DNA of 64,000 nucleotides from Mycolicibacterium senegalense (GTDB lineage: Bacteria > Actinomycetota > Actinomycetes > Mycobacteriales > Mycobacteriaceae), in the NCBI RefSeq assembly GCF_019645875.1, contig NZ_CP081000.1, positions 1,612,001-1,676,000 on the forward strand. Direction: 5' to 3'. The translations under genes were made by a program, and so were the position numbers. The notes under the pieces were generated by a model, which saw nothing but the letters and a program-made list of their open reading frames with translations, was not told where the DNA came from and did no database searches. This document shows, piece after piece, positions 25,713 through 35,346 of this stretch (positions are counted from its first letter, which is position 1; every line of letters begins with the position of its first letter).

Positions 25713-26624
25713 ATGTCTGGACCGAACATCGGTGTATTCCTGCCCACCATGAGCCCGGTCGGGGACGTACCGCCAGATGTTGTCGCGGCTGCCCGGCTCG
25801 CCGAGGAACTCGGCTTCGAGTCGGTGTGGGTGATCGACCAACTGGTGGCCGGCAGTCAGATGGCCTTTCATGAGAGCACCACCGTGCTGGCCGCGGTGGC
25901 CTCGGCCACGCAGCGGGTCAAGCTGGGCTTCGGCATCATGGTGCTGCCACTGCGGCCGGTGGCTTGGGTGGCCAAACAGGTCGCCACCCTCCAGCACCTG
26001 TCCGATGACCGGGTCATCCTCGGTGTCGGTATCGGGGAAGACCGCCACCCGGGATCCTGGGGCGCTGTGGGAGTTTCCCGACGCCGACGTGGCCGCTTGA
26101 CGGATGCCGCGCTGAGCGTGCTCCCCGACCTGATCGCCGGCCGCTCGGCGGCGGGGGAGGACGGTGTCGGATTTCGGTTGCTGCCGGGCGCGACCGTGCC
26201 TCCCATCCTTGTCGGCGGCATATCGCCGGCGGCGCTGAACCGTGCCGCGGCGGCCGGCGGGTGGTTCGGCCTGCCCTTGCCACCGGCTGAGATTGCCCGG
26301 GTGCGGGACACTTTGGCGGAGATCGCTGCCGGATCGGGTCGATCGGCGCCGGGGATCACCGGTTTCGTCATGGCCTCCATCTCGGGTGACCCGACGATGC
26401 CTGACCGCCGGGCTGCTGTCGAGGCCGTGGCGGATCCGGCCGGGATGTACGGGTTTCCATACGAGGTCGCTGACGCGATGGTGATGACCGGAACTGTCGC
26501 CGAGATCGCCAAAGAGCTGGCCGCCTTGGGCGAGGCCGGGGCCGAGCGGGTGACCGTCACGCTGGTGGGCGACTGGTCTCGGCAGGTTGAGTTGCTCGCT
26601 GAAGCCGCCCGAGAACTCGCCTGA
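25713..26624 (+). CDS. LLM-class (luciferase-like) oxidoreductase, probably F420-dependent
   Basis: A 303-residue luciferase-like oxidoreductase. Seen are IGVFLPTMSPVGD, LGFESVWVIDQLVAG, the KLGFGIMVLPLRPVAWVAKQ core, and VILGVGIGEDRHPGSW. The C-terminus AERVTVTLVGDWSRQ closes the barrel. ATG 25713 follows GAGGAGCGC, and upstream residues are not needed. It is divergent from the Rieske operon and followed by the second amidohydrolase. It differs clearly from the LLM enzyme at 15514, so the pathway seems to use two such steps. Confidence 0.9.
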   Translation: MSGPNIGVFLPTMSPVGDVPPDVVAAARLAEELGFESVWVIDQLVAGSQMAFHESTTVLAAVASATQRVKLGFGIMVLPLRPVAWVAKQVATLQHLSDDRVILGVGIGEDRHPGSWGAVGVSRRRRGRLTDAALSVLPDLIAGRSAAGEDGVGFRLLPGATVPPILVGGISPAALNRAAAAGGWFGLPLPPAEIARVRDTLAEIAAGSGRSAPGITGFVMASISGDPTMPDRRAAVEAVADPAGMYGFPYEVADAMVMTGTVAEIAKELAALGEAGAERVTVTLVGDWSRQVELLAEAARELA

Positions 26625-26730
26625 GCTGCTCGATCGGAGTCGATGGAGCCTGTGATCTATCGCGGCGCTACCGAGTGAAGTGAGACAAGTCACCGAAAAA
26701 GCTTGACGCGGGGGGAGTGGTAGAGAAAAC

Positions 26731-26748
26731 TGACATACATCTATGTCA
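26731..26748. promoter_or_regulatory. Type II operator TGACAT-N6-ATGTCA before the second amidohydrolase
   Basis: A perfect inverted repeat; here the arms extend to TGACATA/TATGTCA around CATC. It is followed by GATAG, so the right half matches TGTCAGAT as at 8085. It lies 94 bp before ATG 26842, downstream of a TTGACG that could be a -35 element. Confidence 0.65.
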
Positions 26749-26841
26749 GATAGATCGATCGGTATCGAGGACCGAAGGCGTTTGCGTCCGCCACCGGTCC
26801 GGCCACTGAAATCAATCCGCAGCCCTGAGAGGAAAACTCGA

Positions 26842-28332
26842 ATGCGAGTCAGTTTTGATGTCCGGAACGCAGACGCGTCCACCCTGTCGAGCCCCGAACT
26901 GAAGCCGATGACCATGGTGTCGGCGGATTCTCACGTTTCCCTGCCGCCCAAGATGTACAAGGACTATGTCGACTCGAAGTACCACGCCGACTTCGGCGGT
27001 TATCTCGACGATGTGGCAGTCATCAACCAGGTGGTCGGGCTGACCGGGTATCCGGCGCCGGAGGAATCGCTGGAGGTGTACGACAAGAGGCGTGTGGTGG
27101 AGCACGCCGGTGAGGTCGGCTATTTCGATCCGGTCTGGCGGCTCCGTCATGTGGAGGCCGAGGGCATCGCGGCTGAATTCCTACACCCGTTCGGGCCCAT
27201 CGGGTTCGTGCCCTTTCTCGATCCCCAGAACTCGCGTCGCTCGCATGAGCTGCGCAAGGCGGGCGCGCAGGCACACAACCGGTTCTTGGAGGATTTCTGC
27301 TCCGAGGCTCCCGGACGGTTGCTGGGTGTGCCGCTGATCTATCCGTGGCCGGACTGGAAGGCGACGGTGGCCGAGATCGTCCGGGCGCGGGAGTCGGGTT
27401 TCCATGCGATCTTCCCGCCCATGATGCCGGGCTCGGCCCCCGACGATTTACCGCCGCTGTATGACAGCTGGTGGGATCCGATGTGGGCGGCCTGTCAGGA
27501 CCTTGGCGTGGTGGTGCACATCCATGCCGGGTTCGGCAACGCGCAGGGATTCGTGGTCGGGTGGATCCGAAGCATGTTCAGCCAGACAAGCGGCGAGGAC
27601 GTGGGCGGGGAAGGTTTGGCGGCGCTCGACGAGAGCATGCTGCCCAAGTTCGATCCGGACGCCGGCGCAGAAGCTGCCGGTACCAACTCTTTCCTGAGTG
27701 AGTTGTTCGAGACATTCGGTGAGCGCCGGCCGTTGTGGCAGCTGATGTGGGGTGGGGTGTTCGATAGGTTCCCGAAGTTGAAGGTTGCCTTCAGTGAGAT
27801 CCATGCCGATTGGGTGCCGGTGACACTGGCTTATCTGGACCGTGCGCACGCAGCCAACCCGGGGCCGATGAAGCTGACGCCGAGTGAGTACTGGGCTCGC
27901 CACTGCGCCTGCGGGACCTCCCTGATGCGCTACGGCGACGTGGCCGTGCGTCACGAAGTCGGGATCGACAAACTGATGTTCGGAAGCGATTTCCCGCATT
28001 TCGAGGGAACGTGGCCGAACACCCACGACTGGATCCGTACGACGCTTGGGTCGGTCCCTGAGACCGAGGCCCGGGCGATATTGGGCGAGAACGCGATTGA
28101 GTTCTACGGATTGGACCGGGCGCTGCTGGAGAAGACGGCGAAACGGGTCGGACCGCTCTACAGTGAACTCTTCAACGATCAACCGGTGGACCCGAAACTG
28201 ATCCGGCACTTCGAGTTCCGTGCGGGGATCAACAAGCCGGTCAACTTCAACGTCGATCAGATGAGCCAGGCGTTCGAGGAGGATCGAACGAGAGCAGCCG
28301 AGGCGTTGGCCGCAACTGGGAAGGGTGTGTAG
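26842..28332 (+). CDS. Amidohydrolase-2 family metal-dependent hydrolase
   Basis: A 496-residue amidohydrolase-family TIM barrel, longer than the first copy. Landmarks are VSADSHVSLPPKMYKDY at the N-terminus (one His of the usual pair), VVHIHAGFGNAQG in the middle, and the metal Asp in MFGSDFPHFEGTWPNT. The last 80 residues extend beyond the barrel. ATG 26842 has GAGAGGAAAA upstream. It is followed after 3 bp by the glutathione peroxidase gene. Probable role: hydrolysis or decarboxylation of an oxygenase product; it is not a close duplicate of 14324-15517. Confidence 0.88.
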   Translation: MRVSFDVRNADASTLSSPELKPMTMVSADSHVSLPPKMYKDYVDSKYHADFGGYLDDVAVINQVVGLTGYPAPEESLEVYDKRRVVEHAGEVGYFDPVWRLRHVEAEGIAAEFLHPFGPIGFVPFLDPQNSRRSHELRKAGAQAHNRFLEDFCSEAPGRLLGVPLIYPWPDWKATVAEIVRARESGFHAIFPPMMPGSAPDDLPPLYDSWWDPMWAACQDLGVVVHIHAGFGNAQGFVVGWIRSMFSQTSGEDVGGEGLAALDESMLPKFDPDAGAEAAGTNSFLSELFETFGERRPLWQLMWGGVFDRFPKLKVAFSEIHADWVPVTLAYLDRAHAANPGPMKLTPSEYWARHCACGTSLMRYGDVAVRHEVGIDKLMFGSDFPHFEGTWPNTHDWIRTTLGSVPETEARAILGENAIEFYGLDRALLEKTAKRVGPLYSELFNDQPVDPKLIRHFEFRAGINKPVNFNVDQMSQAFEEDRTRAAEALAATGKGV

Positions 28333-28335
28333 TCG

Positions 28336-28872
28336 ATGACAATTCACGGTTTTTCTGCGACGGCAGCCGATGGTTCGACGCATTCGCTCGATGCGTACGC
28401 CGGACGGGTGGCACTGATCGTCAATGTCGCGAGCAAGTGTGGATTCACCCCGCAGTACGAAGGTTTGGAGAATCTGTACAGGGAGACCCGGGATCGGGGT
28501 TTGGAGATCCTCGGCTTCCCCTGCAATCAGTTCGGTGACCAAGAACCGGGCACTGATGCCGAGATCCAGGACTTCTGCTCGACGAACTACGGCGTCACCT
28601 TCCCTGTCTTCGGCAAGGTCGAGGTGAACGGCCCCGATGCGGACCCACTCTTCGTCTACCTGCGGTCCGAAGCGCCGGGCGATTTCGGTCCTGAGTGCGG
28701 GCCGCTGTACGAGCACATCAAGGCCACGCGTCCAGAAGCACTCGACACCGACGAGGTGAAATGGAATTTCACGAAGTTTCTCGTCGGCCGCGACGGCAGG
28801 GTGATTCGGCGATATGAGCCGACCGTGACCCCTGAGCAGATCAAGTCCGAGATCTCCGGCCTGCTCGACTGA
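28336..28872 (+). CDS. Glutathione peroxidase-family thiol peroxidase
   Basis: A 178-residue thioredoxin-fold peroxidase. It has the peroxidatic Cys in VNVASKCGFTPQY, the Gln in LGFPCNQFGDQEPG, and the Trp-Asn pair in VKWNFTKFLV, giving the Cys-Gln-Trp-Asn set of Cys-type GPx proteins. The Cys in GFPCNQ may be the resolving residue for a thioredoxin-dependent cycle, since mycobacteria lack glutathione. It lies 3 bp after the amidohydrolase and is surely cotranscribed. It may remove peroxides from uncoupled oxygenase turnover. Confidence 0.95.
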   Translation: MTIHGFSATAADGSTHSLDAYAGRVALIVNVASKCGFTPQYEGLENLYRETRDRGLEILGFPCNQFGDQEPGTDAEIQDFCSTNYGVTFPVFGKVEVNGPDADPLFVYLRSEAPGDFGPECGPLYEHIKATRPEALDTDEVKWNFTKFLVGRDGRVIRRYEPTVTPEQIKSEISGLLD

Positions 28873-28948
28873 CGGGCTCCGGCGTCCCCGGTGCGGGCAA
28901 CCATCGGCACTATGCTGGTGCGACGCAGCGCAACGGGTAGGAGTGAGG

Positions 28949-29575
28949 GTGTCGGCTTCGAGTGCGGGCCGCTTGTACGGCGGAGTCACCGGTGAAGAGC
29001 GGATCGCTGAGCGCCGCCGGAAGCTGGTCGAGGCCGGCATGAACTTGTTCGGTTCCGGCGATTCCGGAATCGTTCGCGTCAAAGATGTGATCGCCGACGC
29101 CGGATTGACCGAGCGGTACTTCTACGAGAATTTCGGCGATCTGGACGCGCTGTTCGACGAAGTGCTCGGACTTGTCATGGACAAGGTCGAACGCGATGTG
29201 GATGCCGCGGTTGCCGATGCCTCGGGCGATGCCTTCGCCCGGGTTTCGGTTGCACTGCGGACAGTGGTCGACACGCTGGCCGAAGATCCCCGGATGATTC
29301 GAATCATCTTTGTCGAGGCTCTCGGCAAAGGCGGGCGTGCCGGCAGCCGCCGAAACGAGATCCTGACGCGTGCCGCGGCGAACTTCGTCCGGTGGTCCGG
29401 GGCCGATGCGGCGGACTTCACGACGAGCCCGGTGGAGGCCCGCATGAAGGCCTTCGCATTGTCGGGGGCGGCTTCGGAACTGTTGATCGCGTGGGCTGAA
29501 GGTCTGCTCGACATCTCGCCGGCCGAGCTCGCGGATTTCCTCGTCGGTATGTACTGGCGGATCAACCTGCCCTGA
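28949..29575 (+). CDS. TetR-family transcriptional regulator
   Basis: A 208-residue TetR protein: HTH near residues 20-65 with VKDVIADAGLTERYFYENFGDLDALF, then a helical ligand domain of about 140 residues. GTG 28949 with AGGAG five bases upstream is preferred; GTG 28943 overlaps that site. It follows the glutathione peroxidase gene by 76 bp. No type I or II dyad is seen directly before it. As the only other regulator at this end of the island it is the best candidate to read the type II sites, but this is inference. Confidence 0.9.
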   Translation: MSASSAGRLYGGVTGEERIAERRRKLVEAGMNLFGSGDSGIVRVKDVIADAGLTERYFYENFGDLDALFDEVLGLVMDKVERDVDAAVADASGDAFARVSVALRTVVDTLAEDPRMIRIIFVEALGKGGRAGSRRNEILTRAAANFVRWSGADAADFTTSPVEARMKAFALSGAASELLIAWAEGLLDISPAELADFLVGMYWRINLP

Positions 29576-29651
29576 GGGTCGGCGCTCGGGCGGCTGCACC
29601 CAGATTTCCGGCACGTCGAGCACGCCCTGACCAGCCCACTAGACTGTTGCG

Positions 29652-31205
<1,554 letters not shown>

Positions 31206-32984
31206 TCAGCGCCGAGAGTCCCCGCGCCAACGAAAACTGTTGACGTACTTGCCCATATCCAAGGCAAGGTCCAAGTTGGCGCCGGACGGAATTCCCGGGC
31301 CGAAATCCGGACCGTAGGCATGATATGGACCGGTTGCCACGGCGATCAGGGCCAGATCGTCTTTCACCGCGGCCAGAATGACCACCCGCATCCTCTGGTA
31401 GCCACCGGTGGCGTTCTGTGGCCAGCTGTCGAGGACCATGCCGTACCCGGGTTGATAGCCGACCATGGCATTGGGAATCTCGTAGTCCAGATCTGCGTCG
31501 GGGTAGGTGTCCTCGACCAGAGCGGTGGAGATTTCCTTCGGCGTCCGCCCGGCCGCGGGCTTGCCGATGAGCTGCATCGTGCCACCGTCCCCGGCCAGGA
31601 AATCCGCTGTCACACCCTCGTCGGTGGTGGTGACCGAGTAGGCCGCACCGGAGACGGGATACGCGACCGAGAACGCGGCGTCCGGGGCGGTGAATCGAGG
31701 ATTGGTCGCCACGGGCTCCATGGTCGGTGGGCTGCCACAATCCGGCGGGCATACGTAGCGCGCGGGCGGAGAGCTGACCGCTGCCGACAGACCGACCAAG
31801 GCAGCCGCCACCAGCGTGACCCCGACCGCCCATGCCCCCAGCGATCGCCGATCGTCGCCTCGGTGCGGTGGTCGCGACAACGCCCGGATCGCTGTTCCAC
31901 AGTTCAGGCAGAACGTCATATCCGGAACGGTGTGACCGCACTGCCCGCACAGCATCGACTCGTCGGCGTTGACCGCGTCGTGTGCCTCGTACAGCAAGGC
32001 CAGTTGCAGGCCGACTCGCAATGCCAGCAGTGCCAGCGCCATCACGACGAAATGCACTGCCAGGACCCATAACTGTGACACCGGCGCGACGTCGATCAGA
32101 CCCAGGACGGCATAGCATGCCGGAATGACCGCGATGGTCAGTACCAAATCCGCCCGCACGTGCTTCGGACGGTGCGGCGCACCGGTCGACGCCGGGGTGA
32201 ACCACAGGGCGATGCCGACGGCAGCGCCGGCGGCCGCGGCGGTCAACGGCACCGCCACGCCCTGGATTCCGGCCTGGACCAACAGCCCGCTCAACGGGCG
32301 GTCATGGTCCACCATTCCGTCGTCGAACTGAGGGGCCAATCGGCTCAGGGTGGCGGCCGCGGTGAAGGCCAGCGCGCCCAAGGCACCGATGACGAAGCCG
32401 TCCAATGATTCTCGTGTTCGCGTCCCGGCCGATCGGATCACCACTGCCGGGGTGAGCATCAGCAGCATGGCCCCGAGTGGGATCCCCAGGCCGTCCCTCA
32501 CGATCCGGAACCGCGGGATGTCGACGCCCATCGCCATGTCGTACTCGCGGGCTACCGCGGTTCCGGTCATCAGTGTCCAGACGACACCCAACCCGACGCC
32601 AAGGGCGGCGGTCAGGAGCAGAGTGCGGGTCGGAACACTCTTGAGAACAAGGGATCGCCACAGATAGGCGACGAACAGCAGTGGCACTCCGAACGCGGCG
32701 AACGCGTTCATCGCCGCGGGCAGTCGCAGCAGGGCACAAACGACCACCGCGACCAGGAGCGCGCCGAGCGCGAGCCGGAACGGTGCGCGCGAACGCTCGG
32801 GCAACTGTGGGAACAGCGAACTGACCACCGACGGCCGTAGTAGATGCTCGCGTCCTGCGCAGTAGGCCCGGCTTCGCAACCACCGGGGCCCATCGCCCGA
32901 CGGGGACAGGTATGCCCCGCACCGGCCGCAGTAGCTGCCCGCCGGAACATGTGTTCGGCACGCCCGGCATTCGACGTCAGTCAC
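31206..32984 (-). CDS. Zinc-ribbon/multi-TM protein fused to an extracytoplasmic CPPDCG domain
   Basis: A 592-residue membrane protein of unknown function. Order: an N-terminal zinc ribbon (CRACRTHV...CGRCGAY), about eight hydrophobic helices between residues 70 and 340, a second zinc ribbon (CGQCGHTV...CLNCGTA, near 345-370), one more helix near 390-410, then an outside domain of about 180 residues starting with YVCPPDCGSPP and ending NSFRWRGDSRR. The split gene pair 34138-35346 and 33422-34141 is a clear paralogue, cut exactly between the second ribbon and the last helix. The DGFVIGALGALAFTAA segment faintly recalls PrsW-type membrane proteases, but the acidic residues needed are not evident. 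The start is GTG 32984, 27 bp after a lipoprotein gene. Confidence 0.8.
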   Translation of the reverse strand: MTDVECRACRTHVPAGSYCGRCGAYLSPSGDGPRWLRSRAYCAGREHLLRPSVVSSLFPQLPERSRAPFRLALGALLVAVVVCALLRLPAAMNAFAAFGVPLLFVAYLWRSLVLKSVPTRTLLLTAALGVGLGVVWTLMTGTAVAREYDMAMGVDIPRFRIVRDGLGIPLGAMLLMLTPAVVIRSAGTRTRESLDGFVIGALGALAFTAAATLSRLAPQFDDGMVDHDRPLSGLLVQAGIQGVAVPLTAAAAGAAVGIALWFTPASTGAPHRPKHVRADLVLTIAVIPACYAVLGLIDVAPVSQLWVLAVHFVVMALALLALRVGLQLALLYEAHDAVNADESMLCGQCGHTVPDMTFCLNCGTAIRALSRPPHRGDDRRSLGAWAVGVTLVAAALVGLSAAVSSPPARYVCPPDCGSPPTMEPVATNPRFTAPDAAFSVAYPVSGAAYSVTTTDEGVTADFLAGDGGTMQLIGKPAAGRTPKEISTALVEDTYPDADLDYEIPNAMVGYQPGYGMVLDSWPQNATGGYQRMRVVILAAVKDDLALIAVATGPYHAYGPDFGPGIPSGANLDLALDMGKYVNSFRWRGDSRR

Positions 32985-33011
32985 GGGGGCGGCGGCCGGG
33001 TCCCGGTGGCG

Positions 33012-33281
33012 CTATTGCCGATGTGGGCTGCCGATCCCATGGCGCCCGGTGGGCGGTGCCGGCGGTTCGACATGGGTGGGCGTGAAGTGGTTGGCGCCAC
33101 CGGGGGTGACCTGCTTCTCGGTGGGCGCCGCAGGCGGCGTTGTCGTGGTTGTCGTTGTGGTGGTCGGGGAGGGGCTGGTGGTCTCGGGCGCCTTCTCGCC
33201 GGTACCGCAAGCGCTCAGCCCGACCATCCCTATGATCGCGGCGGCGGCTGCGAGGCGACATGTTGATCGGCGTGATCTCAT
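33012..33281 (-). CDS. Small Thr-rich lipoprotein
   Basis: An 89-residue exported protein. It has a basic N-terminus (MRSRRSTCR), a hydrophobic segment, and a lipobox LSAC that places the lipidated Cys at about residue 25. A run of nine Thr and a Pro-rich linker follow. The C-terminal GGANHFTPTHVEPPAP is shared with the lipoprotein at 37007-37291 (GGNLFTPGVKAPPAP), showing they are paralogues. It directly precedes the fused zinc-ribbon gene, as the other precedes the protease. It is probably anchored on the outer face of the membrane; the conserved tail may be a docking or cleavage site. Confidence 0.78.
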   Translation of the reverse strand: MRSRRSTCRLAAAAAIIGMVGLSACGTGEKAPETTSPSPTTTTTTTTTPPAAPTEKQVTPGGANHFTPTHVEPPAPPTGRHGIGSPHRQ

Positions 33282-33421
33282 GATTCGTCCTAACTGTCCC
33301 CCGGCGGGCGGTTCAGAAGCAGCATCTGAATCGGTTTGCTGGCAAACGTTAACCCAATGCGGGCCGACATGGGCGTCAATTGCCGGTTTTCCTTTCCGGG
33401 ACTGCCCTCACCTGTGGTGCA

Positions 33422-34141
33422 TCAGCGATCCGGGTCTCCACGCCAGCGGAAGCTGTTGACGTATTTACCCATGTCCAGTGCCAACTGCAGGTTGGCGCCC
33501 GAGGGTTTACTGGCGCCGGAACCAGGGCCGAATTCGCGGTACGGCCCGACGGCTGACGCGACCAGCGCGAGGTCGTCTTTGACCGCGACCAACACCAGGA
33601 CCCGCATCCTCATGTAATTGCTCGTGGCGCCCTGGGGCCAGCAATCGGCGACCAGGCCGAAACCCGGTTGGTAACCCACCATCGCGTTGGGGATGGTGTA
33701 GGCGGTCTTGGTATCGGGAAACGTCTTCTCGACAAGGGAATTGGCGATGTCCTCGGCGCTGCGCCCGCCGGCCTGCTCACTGAACAGCTGCAGCATGCCA
33801 CCGTCGCCGGCCTGGAATTCCGCGGTGACACCGGTCGGGTTGGTGGTGACCTTGTACGCCGAGGAGGACACGGGGTACGAGACCGAGAAGCTCTGGTCGG
33901 GGGCGGTGAACACCGGATTGATCGCCACCGGCCGCCCGGTGGGCGGCGTTCCGCAGTCGGGGGGACACATGTAACGGGCCGGGGATTCGCTGGTCGTGTG
34001 GGAGATCCAGGCCAGTACACCGGCCACCAGGGCGATTCCGGTGACCAGGACGGCCAGCAGTTTCAGCGCTGAGGTGCCGCGGACGGCCCGGGTTCTGCCC
34101 GTCGAAACAGGTACCGCATAGCCGGGAAAGAACGTGCTCAT
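33422..34141 (-). CDS. Single-TM protein with extracytoplasmic CPPDCG domain
   Basis: A 239-residue protein: about 25 cytosolic residues, one helix (LLAVLVTGIALVAGVLAWI), then the outside domain starting RYMCPPDCGTPP and ending NSFRWRGDPDR. It matches the C-terminal third of the fused protein at 31206 along its whole length, including NAMVGYQPGFG and SGANLQLALDMGKYV. The paired Cys of CPPDC may form a disulphide. ATG 34141 overlaps the upstream gene's stop as ATGA, so the two halves are co-translated. Function unknown. Confidence 0.8.
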   Translation of the reverse strand: MSTFFPGYAVPVSTGRTRAVRGTSALKLLAVLVTGIALVAGVLAWISHTTSESPARYMCPPDCGTPPTGRPVAINPVFTAPDQSFSVSYPVSSSAYKVTTNPTGVTAEFQAGDGGMLQLFSEQAGGRSAEDIANSLVEKTFPDTKTAYTIPNAMVGYQPGFGLVADCWPQGATSNYMRMRVLVLVAVKDDLALVASAVGPYREFGPGSGASKPSGANLQLALDMGKYVNSFRWRGDPDR

Positions 34142-35346
34142 CCGGCGTCCGACCCCGGACCACGCACGGGGCGGTTCTCGCGGCGTTCTTCCCGGGACGT
34201 GCGTGAGGACGCGTGCGTGGCCGCGCCGCAGTGGGGACAGAACGACATGTCGGGCACGACATGGCCGCACCGTGGGCAGAAGATGGGTTGGTCGGAAGCG
34301 ATCTCGTCCTGAGCTTCGTGCAGCAGTGCCAGATGCAGGCCCACGCGCAATGCCAAGACCGCCAGCAAGGCAACCGTGATGTGCACAGACAATTGGACCC
34401 ACTGCGGGATGCGGGCCACGTCGACCAAACCCAGTGCCGCGTAGACGATCAGTACGGCGAACGCGCAGGAGAACATCACCAGCCGGACGTACCCGACGTG
34501 TTTGTCGACCTTGGTGGGTGGGCGGGTGAACCACAACGCCGCACCGATCAGTCCCCCGATGGAGGCTGCGGTCAACGGCACTGCGATACCACGGATCCCG
34601 GCTTCGACGAGCAGCCCGGACAGTGGACGGTTGTGTGCAATCATCCCGGTGGTCAGCTGTGGCGCCAGCCGGGTCAGCGTGGCCGCCGCGGTGAAGGCCG
34701 TCGCACCGAGCGCGCCGATCATGAAGCCGTCCAGGGATTCCCGGCTCGCCGGGCGCGACAGCCGGACGACGACGGCGGGCACCAGCATCAGGATGGCACC
34801 GCCCAGCGGAATCCCCAAGCCGTTGCGGATGATCCGCGATCCGGTGATACCCGCGCCGAGCGGGACGCCGTAGGACTTGGCCATGACGTGGCCGGTGAGC
34901 AGCACCCAGCCCACGCCCAGTGCGACTCCCAACACGGCGGTCAGCACCAGGTTGGCGCGGTGCAGGTCGCGGAAGGCGTCGGACTCATAGAGATAAATCA
35001 GGAAGAGCAACGGAATGCCCAGCGCAGCGACGGCGATCAGGGCCGCGGGCAGGCGCAACAGCGCACACGCCACCAACGCGGCGAGCAGTACCAGCATCGC
35101 GACGCGGAACGGCGTGCGCGATTGATGCGACAGGTGAGGGAACAACGAGCTGGCTATCGACGGGCGCAGCAGATGTTCGTCGGGTGCGACACAGGATGCG
35201 CTGAGGCGCAACCATTCCGGCCCGTCTCCCTGCTCCTTGTCGAGCGGCACCCCGCACAGGCCGCAGTACTTGCCGTCGGGCACGTCGACCTTGCAGACGC
35301 GGCATTCGGTGGTCGGGACGTCAGTGCCCTCAGGCGTGTCGGTCAT
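34138..35346 (-). CDS. Zinc-ribbon multi-TM membrane protein
   Basis: A 402-residue protein with a zinc ribbon at each end (CRVCKVDV...CGLCGVP and CPRCGHVV...CPHCGAA) and about eight hydrophobic helices between. It is paralogous to residues 1-370 of the 592-residue fused protein; for instance HLLRPSIASSLFPHL here is HLLRPSVVSSLFPQL there. ATG 35346 overlaps the S53 protease stop as ATGA and its own stop overlaps the next start, tying protease, membrane protein and outside domain together. It could be the membrane platform of an envelope system; no enzymatic motif is certain. Confidence 0.8.
   Translation of the reverse strand: MTDTPEGTDVPTTECRVCKVDVPDGKYCGLCGVPLDKEQGDGPEWLRLSASCVAPDEHLLRPSIASSLFPHLSHQSRTPFRVAMLVLLAALVACALLRLPAALIAVAALGIPLLFLIYLYESDAFRDLHRANLVLTAVLGVALGVGWVLLTGHVMAKSYGVPLGAGITGSRIIRNGLGIPLGGAILMLVPAVVVRLSRPASRESLDGFMIGALGATAFTAAATLTRLAPQLTTGMIAHNRPLSGLLVEAGIRGIAVPLTAASIGGLIGAALWFTRPPTKVDKHVGYVRLVMFSCAFAVLIVYAALGLVDVARIPQWVQLSVHITVALLAVLALRVGLHLALLHEAQDEIASDQPIFCPRCGHVVPDMSFCPHCGAATHASSRTSREERRENRPVRGPGSDAG

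Noticed and set aside
26751..26762. TAGATCGATCGG as a seventh type I operator
   Set aside because: Only 9 of 12 positions match and the right arm ATCTA is missing; the adjacent perfect type II dyad explains the region better.
27448..29082. 544-codon minus-strand open frame
   Set aside because: It is opposite the amidohydrolase, glutathione peroxidase and tetR genes, all with clear family motifs; it is a codon-bias shadow.
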